The notes under the pieces: model-generated
The model's database searches: none
Seen by the model: the letters and a program-made list of their open reading frames with translations, nothing else
Told to the model about the DNA's origin: nothing
DNA from: Lepeophtheirus salmonis
Taxonomy: Eukaryota; Arthropoda; Copepoda; Siphonostomatoida; Caligidae
DNA: 64,000 bases
Assembly (NCBI RefSeq): GCF_016086655.4
Contig: NC_052133.2
Location: forward strand, 50,274,383 to 50,338,382
Direction of reading: 5' to 3'
In this document: piece after piece, positions 32,673-43,945 of the stretch
Layout of the letters: each line of letters opens with the position of its first letter
Numbering within the stretch: position 1 is the first letter of the stretch
Translations under genes and position numbers: made by a program

Positions 32673-33014
32673 TTATTATAAATTCATTTATAATAGTATT
32701 ATATAATGCATGGATATTTCATATCAAGCTTTCTTTTTTATATAAAATTATGTTTATATGTACAGAAAAGAAATTATTAAAGAATAAAATAGAGGAAAAA
32801 AACTTGCAAAACTACATTAATTCTATTAATTTATTTTACAAAATACAGTACCAAATCACGTGCCATAAAGGGTGTATTGTGGCAAAAATCAGTATGATAC
32901 TTAGTTTTCAAAATGTAAATTGTGAAAAATCTAATCTAATTGAACAATTCACACATATTTTGATTTTGCTTGACGGGTCCCATTGTTAAGTCAATCACTC
33001 CAAACCAACCATAT

Positions 33015-33183
33015 TAAGCTTCGACTACAGCCTCCAACCTGGTCCTAACCTGGCACAGACCTTCATGAGAAACTCCTTGTCCATTGTGACCGCTGGCTCT
33101 ATAAGTAGTTAAAAGTGTTATGTGTACGTTTATTGGACTTACTCTTCAAGATCCCCCTCACATAATAGTTCAAGCGGTTCGAG
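33015..33183 (-). pseudogene. Tc1-like transposase C-terminal fragment, family F5, copy 1
   Basis: The minus strand reads SNRLNYYVRGILKSKSNKRT, HNTFNYL, a stop and frame changes, then DKEFLMKVCARL and RLEAVVEA. The equivalent plus-strand copy at 38640-38858 reads ANKRAHNTVDSLQAS, NNLDKEFH and RLETVVQAGG. The first block corresponds to the third-aspartate motif (NPLDYYVWG) with aspartate changed to asparagine. Only the C-terminal end of the protein is present. Confidence 0.6.
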
Positions 33184-34440
33184 TGTTTTTCTTGGAAGCC
33201 ACATTTTGTATGCCCAAAAAACCTTCAGAAAGTCTGAAGTCGGTTTTTTAACTCTCAAAATGATCATGAGTATTCCTTACAGGTATTCCCTACCCAATAG
33301 ACTCCTTGAAGGTCTTGGTAACATGGTAAAAAGTTGATTTGGGATGCTTCGTAAACTCAATAATATTCTAAGGTTTGTGCCTGGCACGGAGGCACACAAT
33401 AATTGCTCCACGGAGCTCATGTTTGGGGAACATCTCAAACATTTTTGGGTTTTTTTTTCTTAGATAGTTTTGTTACTGAAATCTCATTTTACATAAATAT
33501 AGATATTAGGATTGCCAAGATATTGAGGTCAAAAATTGTTCTGGATTTCAAATCCTCATCAAAAAAGATGTCAAGGATTAGTTTGATTTTTTAATAGAAA
33601 TTCCAACTTCCTCGTGATGTTTACAGTTTGAGATCCTGTGATATTTCGATTGGATAGAGGGAGCCCAAGTGGCTATTCTAGTACATCAAACAGTCCTTAT
33701 TCTTAGTCGTACCTAAGTAATAATGTACAATTACAAATAAAAATATGCTGGTATTTACCCTGATTCATAATTCAAAATCTCTCACTCCACCCATTACCAA
33801 TTCCCGGAAATTAATTTGAAATAATTAGAAGACTTTTAAATAAATATAATATATGTACATAGTCACTATGATATATCGTATCATATTATATTAAAAGTAT
33901 GTGAGTACATGAAAAAGGTAAAAAAACTCATTAAGACATATTCTTGGTTTGAAGTAATGTACACAGCTAATCATCTTTTTTTTATGAAAAAAGATTATTG
34001 AGCATCATCAACAGGCAGAACCTGAGCAAGCAAAAAAGTAATATATTGTGTTAGTTAAATGAAATCTTTGTATGTTAATGCGAATTAATACTAAATGCCG
34101 TAATTTTTTTATACCCTTAAATGCCCAAAGTGTCAAATATGACAACAACCAATTAAAAGTTTAAAATATTGATTTAAACTTTAATTAAGTTAATTCGCAA
34201 ATTTCAAATCTTGTTCTTTACGAGCTCTATAGTCACAATTCCCAAACATCAGTAAATTAATATGTTGCATAGAACATAGCCACTAGCCATGTTAATTCAT
34301 TACTTAGTCTTGTTAATAGTCAATGTCATCAGTGTTAAGTGTAACGTTGCAGTGAGAGATTGTGTACTAGGAGTAGATAAATTATGTTCAGAAACTTATG
34401 AATATCTTAGCAATAGATGTAAGCTTTTGATCAATTTCTT
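33184..34440. other. Gene-free stretch
   Basis: No gene recognised. Open frames at 33122-33337 and 33403-33594 look like chance or overlap the F5 fragment. Confidence 0.3.
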
Positions 34441-35264
34441 TTGTTAAAATCTTAACACTATGAATTTTAAACTTGATTCAACAAAATTAGTACTATAAAT
34501 AGATGTATGTTTTATCTCTCTTAACTATTAATGTAACCAATCTTAGCGGTAATAATGGTTTCCAGCCAGCGAAGGAAGGCCTGGTACCTGTTGCGAATTT
34601 AGTCATCTCTCATGGCGTCGCAGTGATGGCTGACATTGGCTTTTATGGCTCAGTGTTTGGAAGAAGGACACTGCAGGTCTTCTTCTCGACATACACTCAA
34701 ATGGAAGTCATAGGGATAGGCATCAGGGCTGTAGGGTTCCAAAAATGTCAAAAAAGAGTTCAAAAGAACTCAAAAGACTAATTCAAAACTGGATTTAAAA
34801 TGTATTTAAGCCAAGGAGATAGGTTTCTTTAATTGCTGGTGTCAAAAGTGGCCTCTCCAACCTCACAAGGCTCTTTCCACCCACTTTTTTAATAGCTCTC
34901 TGAACAGTCTGGTGAGAAATTACCAGGGCCTGGACCCTCATACACTTGAGGGGATTGGCCTGGGCTGTTTTTTTAAGTCGTCCGGATCCAGTGTGGCCTT
35001 TTTTCTTTTCTAACCTTTCGGACTTTCTGCCAGCGTAGACGGTGGTCCTGGAGACACCCAACTGCTGGGAGTACGCAAATGTAAATTCGTCGATCATGTT
35101 CAAGTTTCATTTTTGCCTTGTTCGTAAGCTAGAGAGCTCAGGTTTGTTTCGTTTTGTTCCTAATTGTTCATACCTAAATCAATCGAAATATGAATTAATT
35201 TCAATCGCTAAATCTCCTTAAATTATTAGATTAGTCAGTGTTTAGATTTCAATGGGCCACCCAG
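34441..35264 (-). mobile_element. Deleted maT-like element, family F2, copy 3
   Basis: The right (5') end at 35264 reads outward TTTCAATGGGCCACCCAG, followed by TA at 35265-35266. The left end keeps only the inner part of the terminal repeat (TTAAAATCTTAACACTATGA at about 34446), so the outermost bases are diverged or lost. The coding remnant is on the minus strand. Confidence 0.72.
34521..35103 (-). pseudogene. F2 transposase remnant, copy 3
   Basis: The minus-strand N-terminus reads SQQLGVSRTTVYAGRKSERL (HTH), then NPLKCMRV and SHQTVQRAIKKVGGKSLVRL (second HTH), RPLLTPAIKETYLL. The deletion junction follows (TTTTGAATTAGTCTTTTGAG, TTTTTTGACATTTTTGG, at about 34735-34800), then a degenerate C-terminal third ending GYIN and TAA (complement of 34521-34523). 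A small deletion around 34975 shortens the linker after KKKGHTGS. The catalytic core is missing. Confidence 0.75.
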
Positions 35265-35266
35265 TA

Positions 35267-35799
35267 CCAACTTTGCAGCCCTGCTTTATTGTGCAGCACT
35301 CCCAAAGAGTTAATAAGAATGTAAATTGACGACAATTTGTTAAAAAATGTATGTGTTCCAAACTCAATTTTGAGAAAATAATTCTAGCCGTCTTTATTTT
35401 GACGGCTCCCGTATACAATAATTTATTCATGTCTACAATGTTTACAACAGTTTTGACATGATTCATATATACATGTGTTTATAATATATGACCTGTTCTT
35501 CAATTGATGTATATAAAATGTATATATATGTACTATGAACCCATGTGAAGATGATTATATGGAACTCTGATAACATATGTATTATAAGGTCACCATCAGG
35601 AAAAGGAATCTTTTATAATAATATTCCATGGATTCATTACTAAATAATTTATATAAATACTAATATTAGACATGCAATGAACAGATACGTGACTCGAATA
35701 TTATCGACTCTATCTAAAGGTTTCTATGTAGTGTGTATGTATATTCGTTAGACGTCAATCGAGAGTTAATTACCCCGTCAACAAAGTTGAACTGAGGTT
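35267..35799. other. AT-rich spacer
   Basis: No gene or clear repeat recognised. Confidence 0.3.
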
Positions 35800-36040
35800 A
35801 TATTTTTGCCTCTGTTTGTTAGTGGCCAGGATTACGACAAAAGTTACTCTTCAATTTTGATGAAACTTGGTACGAAGATTATATATGGTCACAGCAAGAG
35901 GGCATTAAATTTTGAGAGGTCAAGGACAAAGGTCAAGCACAAGGTATTACAGAACGTAAAAAATGCACAGTCGATCATAACTTTCGAAAATAACTCACAT
36001 AGATTTGAGGTGGAGATTTTGAACTCTATCGAGTGATCAT
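35800..36040 (+). repeat. R4 dispersed repeat, copy 1
   Basis: TTTTTGCCTCTGTTTGTTAG, GGCCAGGATTACGAC, TTTTGATGAAACTTGGTACG, AAATTTTGAGAGGTCAAGG. The same order of blocks occurs at 57460-57690 in the same orientation. Similar sequence is, from memory, common in repeats of various invertebrates and fish. It has no coding capacity that both copies share. Confidence 0.6.
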
Positions 36041-36152
36041 TCTATGTTAAATTGTTTTTTGTGGCGTCATTCGGCAATAACAATGGTATTCGATAAAATG
36101 CCTCTCTGGTAATAAGGTTATCTGCAAAGTGTCCTAGAACCGAAAGTTTATA

Positions 36153-37485
36153 CAGGGAGCGGGGATCAAATTGTTGCCTACTTTAAACCTTGATAACTTG
36201 AAGACGACATTATCAAATAAAAAACCGGTTACTACATAGGAAAGCTATTCTCGTCAGCTGAAGATAAGTAGTTCAGTTAGCATCATGCCGGCATCATATG
36301 AGGAGATAAAGAGGTATAAGTGGAACGAGGAGCTTTCGAGGTACGCCGTAGTCATGGCATTGGTTAATAATGGAGTTGAAATCTCCAATTCAACGATTGC
36401 TTCAACCTTAGGAGTGAATTTACAGACTGTTCAGCGTATCCGTAAGAAGCTAGAGGACACCTGGGATGTTGATGACACCATAAAAAGGGCACCCAAGGAG
36501 GAGGGCGCCGACAGGAAGGTCAGGGACACCGAATTTGTCGACAAGGTAAAGAAGATGGCTGAGGATGACCCTACCAGGTCCATGAAGGCCATGGCGAGGG
36601 ATCTGGGCTATGAGAAAACAATAAGGGACTGTGTTTCTGAGGATTTAAGTTGCAGAAGCTACAAGATGCATGCGGGCCAGATCTTGACCCAGAAGGCAAA
36701 GGACAACAGGCTGATGAAGTCAACAAAATTGCTCAACAAGCTCAAACCCCCAATGCAGCCCGGGATGCTGTGGTTTTTCTCTGATGAAAAGAATTTATGT
36801 CAAGATCAGAAGGTCAACAAGCAGAACAACAGGTGGATAGCCACCTGCACCAGCCATGTGAGGAAGGTAATGAAGACCAAGTTCCCTGCAACGGTCATGG
36901 TGTTCAGGGTGGTCAGCAGTGAAGGTCATGTTATGCCTCCCCACATGTTTGAAACGGGTCTAAAGGTCAATACAGAGGTCTACCTGGATGTTATGGAGAA
37001 GGTGGTTCTGCCCTGGATCCAAGGGGTGGCTGGAGACAGGCCCTGGGAGTGGCAACAGGACTCAGCATTCTGCCATGTGTCCAAAATCTTCATGCAGTGG
37101 TTAACCGAGAACTGTTATGACGTCGTAACCAAGGATTTGTGGCCTCCTAACTCTCCCGACCTTAATCCTTTTGGACTATTTTGTCTGGGCCTATGTCGAG
37201 AGACATACCAACAGACATCCCCATAGCACCAAGGCCAGCCTGATGGACTCCATCAAGGAGGTATTCGGTAACATAGACAATTAGATGGTCAGAAGAGCCT
37301 GCGGCCGGTTCAGAGGCCGTATTGAGGCCGTTATTGATGCCAACGGTGATCATATCGAATGAATGACTACGCTATAACTATATGCTCGTCATAGTTTTGA
37401 TTTTCAATAAAAAAGTTAAAAAATGTATATTTTGTGTTGTTTTTGTAGAAAAATGTTTTGGGGACAATTTGATCCCCGCTATCTG
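36153..37485 (+). mobile_element. Full-length maT (DD37D) element, family F3, 1333 bp
   Basis: The left end CAGGGAGCGGGGATCAAATT and the complement of the right end (CAGATAGCGGGGATCAAATT) form terminal inverted repeats. TA flanks both sides (36151-36152 and 37486-37487), preceded by a further TA on each side, so the duplication could be one step further out. One transposase gene fills the interior. It is the longest and best-kept element in the window. Confidence 0.92.
36285..37362 (+). pseudogene. maT-family (DD37D) transposase, nearly intact
   Basis: The ATG at 36285 opens a frame of 313 codons. Domains: N-terminal HTH (ISNSTIASTLGVNLQTVQRI, residues about 33-52), linker KRAPKEEGADRKV, second DNA-binding region (PTRSMKAMARDLGY), and the catalytic domain with aspartates at residue 167 (FSDEK, codon 36783-36785), residue 259 (QQDSA, 37059-37061) and, in the shifted frame, PLDYFVW (37174-37176). 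The last two are 37 residues apart, the maT signature. There are two lesions: an extra T at about 37168-37171 shifts the frame just before the third aspartate, and a TAG at 37282-37284 replaces a glutamate codon that the 24-kb copy retains. The tail ends IDANGDHIE at TGA 37360-37362. Without lesions it would be about 358 residues. Cut-and-paste transposase acting at TA sites. Confidence 0.9.
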
Positions 37486-37489
37486 TATA

Positions 37490-38020
37490 ACTAAAATGTA
37501 AGGTTGTCTGACTATGACGTCAGTATTTTTTATTTCTGCTGATATCATTAACTATATTCTAACCTCCTAACATCGTCTGTGTTACCTAAAATGGACATCC
37601 CTCGAGTAAAAATGTTTTTTCGTGGTCAACTACATTTAGACAAGGATTGATCAAGTACTTGTTATTTCGTTTAGAAAAAAAGAAGAAATAATGAACGGTA
37701 AAAATGAATTGGAAAAGGGGGAACCAGTCCATGTCTTCCTATAACCATGCAAGTTCACTTAAGGCAGCTGCTATAGATTTATTATTTATTTATTTTGTAA
37801 TCAAAACGTAGCTAAATGTGCTAACTACATTTTTTTTATTCTTCAAAGATAAATAATAACACATCAATCTTTGCTTAAAACTTGCTTAGGTTCTCGAAGG
37901 TCATACTATAATCTTTCAAATAAAAACTACGACTATACATACATGTGAAACGATTCGTCATATTTGAAGGAGACAACATCATTTTAAAATAACGTTGGCA
38001 ATTCAACATCTCTTGAGACA
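37490..38020. other. AT-rich spacer
   Basis: No gene recognised. Confidence 0.3.
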
Positions 38021-38330
38021 TGGACAACATAGATTTATCAACACAAAAGAAAACCAGATTGAATGGATTACATTGGTATTCTTTGACGAATATTATCGTT
38101 AATTTTCATCAACCCATTATTTGGATGTCATTCATCTATGGTACGTCAACACAAAAGCAAGCTAGAATATCTCTGGATTACCTAGATTAGTATTCTTCCA
38201 CCTCAAATATTCGTCACTTTCTATCATCAAATAGTTTTGATCAATCCTATGAAGGCGTTTCAAGTTACACTTAATGTAGCAAATGAAAAAATAGAAATTG
38301 ATATATTTTATTTGAAAGACCCAACAGGGA
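38021..38330 (-). repeat. R3 dispersed repeat, two tandem units
   Basis: CAACACAAAAG starts a unit at 38039 and again at 38147 (period 108 bp). Each unit contains TGGATTAC, GTATTCTT and a CATCAA block. The second continues into ATCCTATGAAGGCG and ACACTTAATGTAGCAAA. Single diverged copies are at 55590-55760 and 58385-58620. Confidence 0.55.
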
Positions 38331-38639
38331 CCAATATAAGTCATTTAAATCAAATGAAAGTTTGAAAATATATAGTTAAAATTCTTAAATATCTTAACTC
38401 ATCCAACAAATTGGAATACAACACCTATAATTGACCGAAATATGTCCACGAAATATTTGGCTGTATATGTAAATATGAGTATTATATAAATAAATATTAA
38501 ACATTTCCCCTTTTCCTGATTTTTCTGCAGGAAGGTTTTTATGTTAGCTCACTACATCCGTAGATTGATTCTTCTACATGCATTGACAAATTAAAAGAGG
38601 TATACTATTATGAGTCAATATATGTATACAATACATATT

Positions 38640-38858
38640 TGCCTCTTAGCTCTCTGGGTCTCCGCCAATAAACGCGCACATAACACTGTTGACTCCTTGC
38701 AGGCTTCCGTTCTCGAGGGAGTGAACAACTTGGACAAGGAGTTCCACATCATATCCTCTCCCAGGTTCATGGACAGGTTGGAGACTGTGGTACAGGCTGG
38801 AGGTAATTGGTTTGAGGGATTGACTTCACTATATACTCCTAAATCTAATAGTAAATGA
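38640..38858 (+). pseudogene. Tc1-like transposase C-terminal fragment, family F5, copy 2
   Basis: The plus-strand frame reads ANKRAHNTVDSLQASVLEGV, NNLDKEFH, PRFMDRLETVVQAGGNWFEG. This is the last third of a Tc1-type transposase after the third catalytic residue. The natural stop after WFE (TGA in the copy at 46456-46507) is changed to GGA, so the frame runs on to TGA at 38856-38858. Nothing upstream of about 38640 is recognisable. Confidence 0.65.
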
Positions 38859-40084
38859 TTACTCAATTAATAAACTGTCGTAAACATTATCCTTCATTTT
38901 TCTGGATATAAAAACCCCACCCAGTATGAGGGTTACAATGTCCTCCATCACCTTCAGAAAGATAGTTGTTCAAGAAAAAATCATCACCATGATGCTCAAA
39001 ACTTCAATAAAGTGTGTTAATCCAACAACGTTTCTGCCGGCAAAAAACAAAACAAGTAAACAGGCCATCAGACACCAGTATCATAACAAATGATTTGTTC
39101 TTAACACCCTGTATTAAGAAATAGGCCGAATTTCCTTCCATCCGACTAATGCAGTTTTCCGGCGCTCATATGCAAACGTCAGGAAAGATTTTCTGAAATG
39201 CAAATTTCCTTATGCCAATGTAAAAAAAAGTAAATTTTCTTAATATGCTCAATACATTACTGAATACAAACTATGACGAACTGAAATGCCTATAATCAAA
39301 TATTGATCTTAAAAACTTTGAGCTCCATATCTGTCTTCATAGTAGTCCTTGATAAAAGTATTCAATGTAAGAGACATATATATGTCTTATTGTATGACTA
39401 ATTCTTACATAATGACTACTCCACGTTTCGGCCATGAACAAAGTCTGACACAGGTTTTGTTGTAAGAAGGTCCATTTAAGGAAATTGTCATAAAAATATG
39501 TTTGAATGGTTCACCCTTAGTTAGTGAGCAGTGATATTATACAGCACAAGATTGATAAAAAATGTTTTTTATTCCATTGAATCTAAACTAGTTATTTGTA
39601 TATTAATCCATTTTTAATCGAGGTTTAGTTAATTTAAGATCCCAACCCTGTACGTATATATAGCCTAGATTATTAAAAAGGCAAAAAGAAAAATAATTAG
39701 AAATATGTGGTTGTATTGTTTAACTTGAAATTACTTCAACAATGCCTTCCACAGAAAGCAAACTCCTCCAATTTGCTGGTCAAGAATTTAATCCAATATC
39801 ACAGTATGTAAACAGTGCAATTTGTGAATAGCTTATATCTTAATTTTAAATCTGTGGTAGAAAAGACCTGAGAAAATGAGTGGTGAGTGACAGGTAAATC
39901 TTTCTACAGTGTTTCCAATCTATTCAACAGTTTCTTGCATTGGTTCCTTTCATTTATAACCTCTCGCACCGAGGCCATAATTTATTTTAAAGACTGTTGG
40001 GCTCTTATGTCTATTTTATAAATACCAAATTGGAAAAATAATTATTTTAGAAGAGATAGATATCTTGTCTTTTTTTTAACTTTA
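38859..40084. other. Spacer with one transposon-end fragment
   Basis: Positions 39415-39505 (CCACGTTTCGGCCATGAAC, GTCCATTTAAGGAAATTGTC) match the 5' end region of the F6 element at 42245-42320. It is therefore an isolated F6 terminus in the same orientation. No other gene or repeat was recognised. Confidence 0.45.
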
Positions 40085-40316
40085 GGGCTAAAAAAAATTC
40101 CTGGAATTTGCAGCTTTAGGCCGTCTTGGAGACGGTCTTTTTCCCTTGGAAAATTCTTGATTTAATTATATATGCATGTGGCAACTCTCGTCTTAATTTG
40201 GAGTCGCTACAAGTTACCATCATGACATTGTTGTACGCAATGGACACGACTTTCATCGTCAAGAGCTGTCATTCTTTTCGCAGCGTGTGTAGGTTATTAT
40301 TGCTTGCGAATTGATT
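40085..40316 (+). pseudogene. Tc1-like transposase C-terminal fragment, family F6, copy 1
   Basis: The plus strand reads SRLNLESLQVTIMTLLYAMD, then TTFIVKSCHSFRSVCRLLLL and TGA at 40312-40314. The F6 copy at 41763-42318 has the parallel NLDLLQPDINTALYTMD, TTSIVKNYRLVRRRVEAFI. Only the C-terminal part of the transposase remains, with a frame change near CHSFRS. Confidence 0.55.
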
Positions 40317-40987
40317 ACAAAATATAGCTAAATACAATAGTAGTTGAACTAATTACAAATTGGCTTTAAGTTGTTCTTTCTTGATTCCATAAAAATCCCA
40401 TTCTTTGTAACTAGGTCATACCACGACAAGTTGTCAATTTTGCAATTTTGCCACGAACCTTTTTTCCTTTAGTCAATTTTCCTCCTCGATAATTTGTCAC
40501 ATGACATATTTGCCACCTTTTTATGTGTATATATTACCAGTTCAAGCTTTACTCAAAAAATTGAAATAGACTCATTATCTCAGATCTGTGATTCGTTAAT
40601 CCTTCCTCCTTATAACTTTTTTCCCCCATTGTCATTTCCCAAGGATCGTAAACAAACGGCACCCTCCATAGGTCACAGAAACCCCAATTTTATCCAGTAA
40701 TCCGTGATGCATATACCCTTGAGGTGGTATCTATTTCAATTAAACAATTTAATCATTTTGTACACAATAATAAAGGCAGATTAATAAAACACACAGACAA
40801 TAAAAAAGTCGACAATCCATAAAAACAAAATAATTAAAAAGTAAGCAAATATTGAGGTAAATAATATTTGGTTAAAAATGAAATAAATAAAACAGTTTTT
40901 TATCGCGGACGTAACAAGCAGTCATTGTCTTGAAAAACGTCCTCAAAGTGTGAAGTGCTCGTCAGAACTTTGATGAAACTTTATACA
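40317..40987. other. Spacer with a short repeat shared with 49 kb
   Basis: Positions 40430-40560 (TTGCCACG, TCCTCCTCGATAATTTGTC, ACATGACATATTTGCC, ACCTTTTTATGTG) match 49255-49340 in the same orientation and resemble R6 arm sequence. No gene is seen. Confidence 0.35.
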
Positions 40988-41626
40988 TCAATTTACTCCA
41001 ACGAACGTTTTCAAAATTTCCCACTGGTTTCTTCTTGCCCTGACAAGAGCGTTGCATTCTGTCAGGAAATGTATTGGAGACTCTGATCCTTCTTTTCATA
41101 GTCTACATGAGTCCTCATCGATTATCCCATTTTTTTAGAATCATTTTCACTGGAATGTGGCCAGAAACAAAGCCCAAAAATTTTGAGAAATGTTCTAGAT
41201 TGTTATTGCAATTGATTAGGACTAGTAAAGAACCGTTTCGTTTGACAGCAACTTGGATCAATCTGCCATTCCTATTCCCATTTGGCAGCGACTATTTTTT
41301 TAATTTCTACCTCCAATGTTGTCTGTGAAACTTTTATACGTGGTTGATTGGTCATTTTGCACCCCATTTTTGCCAGGGCATCCACAAATTCGTTCCCAGT
41401 GTTGCCGCCATGACCCCCCACCCATTTTATACTTATGGTTCGTTTTGAAATTTCAATCTCTTCTAAAATATATCCTTGTTGTTCGGGCTCTCTTTTCCTT
41501 TCTAAGCATTCAAAAGCTGCCATACTGTCAATGTGAAAAATAACAGGGGAATTGAAGTATTCGTCCATATCATTTAGGGTACGAATTGCTTGATAAACCC
41601 TTCTAATTCAGCCTGAAAAACAGTAT
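40988..41626 (-). pseudogene. Non-LTR retrotransposon tail with RNase H domain
   Basis: The minus strand starts near TVFQAELEG (41626) and, after a one-base shift, continues YQAIRTLNDMDEYF, FHIDSMAAFECLE and KWVGGHGGNTGNEFVDALAK. The acidic residues in QAELEG and HIDS and the HxG..GNE..D..AK block are the RNase H catalytic signature, with the first strand (first aspartate) not seen. Further down, with frame changes, come TKRFFTSPNQL, SGHIPVKMIL, and at 41085-40988 ESPIHFLTECNALVRARRNQ, W, ending in TGA (complement of 40988-40990). That is the zinc-knuckle-like C-terminus of RNase H-bearing non-LTR elements. The polymerase part is missing, as in a 5'-truncated copy. Three or more frame lesions. 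Confidence 0.75.
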
Positions 41627-41762
41627 TAAACCAGCTCAGATTCCCACAAAATTTCCGCAAGGCAAAATTACAGTGGAAAGACTCAATTACGAAGAACGTG
41701 ATTTTAATAGAATCACGAAAGGACAACTCCAAACCAATTGTTGAGTTGCTGAAATACTATAT

Positions 41763-42318
41763 TTATCTATACAAAATGTCCTCTTTACAAGAAATAAAAG
41801 CCTCCACCCGACGTCGAACCAATCGATAGTTCTTGACGATGGAGGTCGTATCCATGGTGTACAAGGCTGTATTGATATCAGGTTGGAGCAAATCCAAATT
41901 TCAATTATAGGTGCAACAGACATTCTTCTCCAAGAAGCCCCAAAACTGCAAAGTCCAAGAGACTGAGGTCAGTGCTAGAGAAGGGTCCCACGGAGGAAAG
42001 CCAGAAGCATCCAGATTGTTGCTGTAGAAGTTTTAGTCCTTCTTGGATGTATGGGACTTTAATGGACTTCAAGGTCTAGTAGAAAAGACGAATAGAGATG
42101 CCCACGGTCTTTGTAGCCCTTGCAGCACTAATGCTGGCGCGGAAGAGATCACCCTTTTTGCTGTTGCTCCCAACATCAAATGTATCTCCGGAGAAGGAAT
42201 GAGTTGTATCAAAATCTCCATCTAAAAGAAGAGAACCAATATAATATTCCACGTTTTGGCCATGAACAAAGTATGATACTTCTTGTATTCCAAGACGTCC
42301 ATTTAAGGAAATGGTCAT
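41763..42318 (-). pseudogene. Tc1-like transposase remnant, family F6, copy 2, internally deleted
   Basis: The minus strand from 42318 reads 5' flanking sequence, then DVGSNSKKGDLFRASISAAR, ATKTVGISIR, an N-terminal HTH of Tc1 type (recognition helix around TVGISIR). A stop and a short junction follow, then YIQEGLKLLQQ, and the third-aspartate region LDFAV, CCTYN, NLDLLQPDINTALYTMD, TTSIVKNYRLVRRRVEAFI, ending at TAA (complement of 41763-41765). The first and second catalytic aspartates are lost. It has the same HTH-plus-C-terminus architecture as families F2, F3, F4, F7 and F8. Confidence 0.6.
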
Positions 42319-42869
42319 GTATCCTACATATATGTAAATTGTACAATTGTACTTTGAACGTATAATTTGAATTATAACAAGAAGTTTGTATATATTGGTT
42401 CCTTCTCATGGGGGTATAAATCATTATTTATGTTTCTATATCTATTCATACATGTACTTACCGCCATACTTTATGGCTCCACGTGTGTTGATGTCGTGAG
42501 GAATTAAACCGAAAGGAAAGGAATCAAGAGTCCCTGGTATCATTAATGAGACATGTTCTATATTTATGAACAACTCCTTGCTGGTGTCTTTGTTTGATTC
42601 GTGTCTTTTCCTTCATTATACAATATATATGTATGTAGGCCTAAGTGTCATTGTCTTAATGTCAACGGTTATTTATTTTGAAGACTTTGATCATTGGTTG
42701 AATATATGAATGATTGTATGCAAGAGCTATGTAGTCATGTAGGAAGTATTTCTGACAACAATGGATATCTAATAAGTATTTCATTCCCTGAAAATATTTT
42801 ACATCAATGATAAGTGTTTGAGTGCGTTTGGTTTCATCAAATAAGTGATGTAAATCGTGGTTATTTTGG
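42319..42869. other. AT-rich spacer
   Basis: No gene recognised. The terminal repeat of the F6 element probably lies around 42300-42330 but no inverted partner was found. Confidence 0.3.
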
Positions 42870-43261
42870 GGATGTGAAAAAAATAATAACCAAAAATCAA
42901 CATAGTAACCGTTACAATTTGAAGAACGCTTTGAAGGAGAGCAGCTACAATTAGCTTTGTCAAGGGAAGAGGAAAAGAAGAACATAAATAATGACATCGT
43001 CAAGAATTACTCCGATATTGATCCTCATTTCTACTCTGAGTCCAACAGGTACTTACAATTATAAATCCACAACAAATTTACAAGGTTACCCTCCGTCTTT
43101 TATGAGCATAAACGAATGTTCAATTAGATTTGGTATATAATTGAATTTAGTGGGAAAGGAAGTTGACTACTCCGGAGATTAATAATAATGACAACAGCGA
43201 GGGATAAGAAAATTTATTCTTGAGTTTGACAACTTAAAAACACAAAAAATAGACTAGCTAC
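42870..43261 (+). repeat. R1 repeat, copy at 42.9 kb
   Basis: AAAAATCAACATAGTAACC, GAGAGCAGCTACAATTAGC, TACTCTGAGTCCAACAGG, ACAATTATAAATCCAC, TCCGTCTTTTATGAGC and a tail GACTAGCTACAAAAT. It directly abuts R6 copy B on its right. Confidence 0.65.
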
Positions 43262-43945
43262 AAAATGGGGCTAGTTAATTGTGCCTTAAACTATTTTTCC
43301 TCAGGATATTTTTCCTTAAACTATCTCACCTAATGACATTTACCTTAAAGCCATTTTGCCTGCAATTATATTTTGCCTTAATTGATAAATAAATGAGATT
43401 TATACATCATGTAAATTTTTTGGTTATAGTTGATGTTTTCTTGGAATTTTTTAATTCAAATATGTAATTAAATTCGGGTTTTCTCTTGGATAGATGATGG
43501 AATCTTTCCCAAAGTTTCATTGCATACACTAATAAAATTTTACAATGTAATGAATTGGAACCAAAGACAAAATATGCAATTAAATTTTGTATAATAAAAA
43601 AAACAAAAATAAATAAACAATGATTTGAATAGAAGAATTGCTAATCACTTCTCTGCTAGCAATTATCATAAGACATGATGGATTATTCATATTAGAAAAT
43701 ACACATGGATTTGACAAATAAGCAAATTATCAGGCAAGAGTATAACTCCCTGATTATTCCAAAAGATAACAAACATTTCATTCATATTTTGATCTTTAAA
43801 AATTCAGAAGTAACATCAATTCTTACCAAAAATAAAAAATACAAACGTATAAACTTCATTTATTAATATATTAAATCCAAATGTCCTCGAGATAAAATGG
43901 CTTTAAAGCAAAATGTCCTGAGGTAAAATTATCGGCCATCCTATC
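43262..43945 (+). repeat. R6 foldback element, copy B
   Basis: The left arm (43268-43380: CTCAGGATATTTTTCC, AATGACATTTACC, TTAAAGCCATTTTGCC) and right arm (43882-43941: AATGTCCTCGAG, AATGGCTTTAAAGC, AAATGTCCTGAGG) are mutually inverted. The centre at 43650-43725 (TAATCACTTCTCTGC, GACATGATGGATTATTCATA) matches copy A at 29683-29770. No coding capacity. Confidence 0.6.

Noticed and set aside
32642..32989. 115-codon plus-strand open frame as a gene
   Set aside because: Starts inside the hAT dimerisation-domain relic in a different frame and has an AT-driven composition.
42662..43003. 113-codon minus-strand open frame
   Set aside because: Half of it lies in R1 on the opposite strand and the rest is low complexity.
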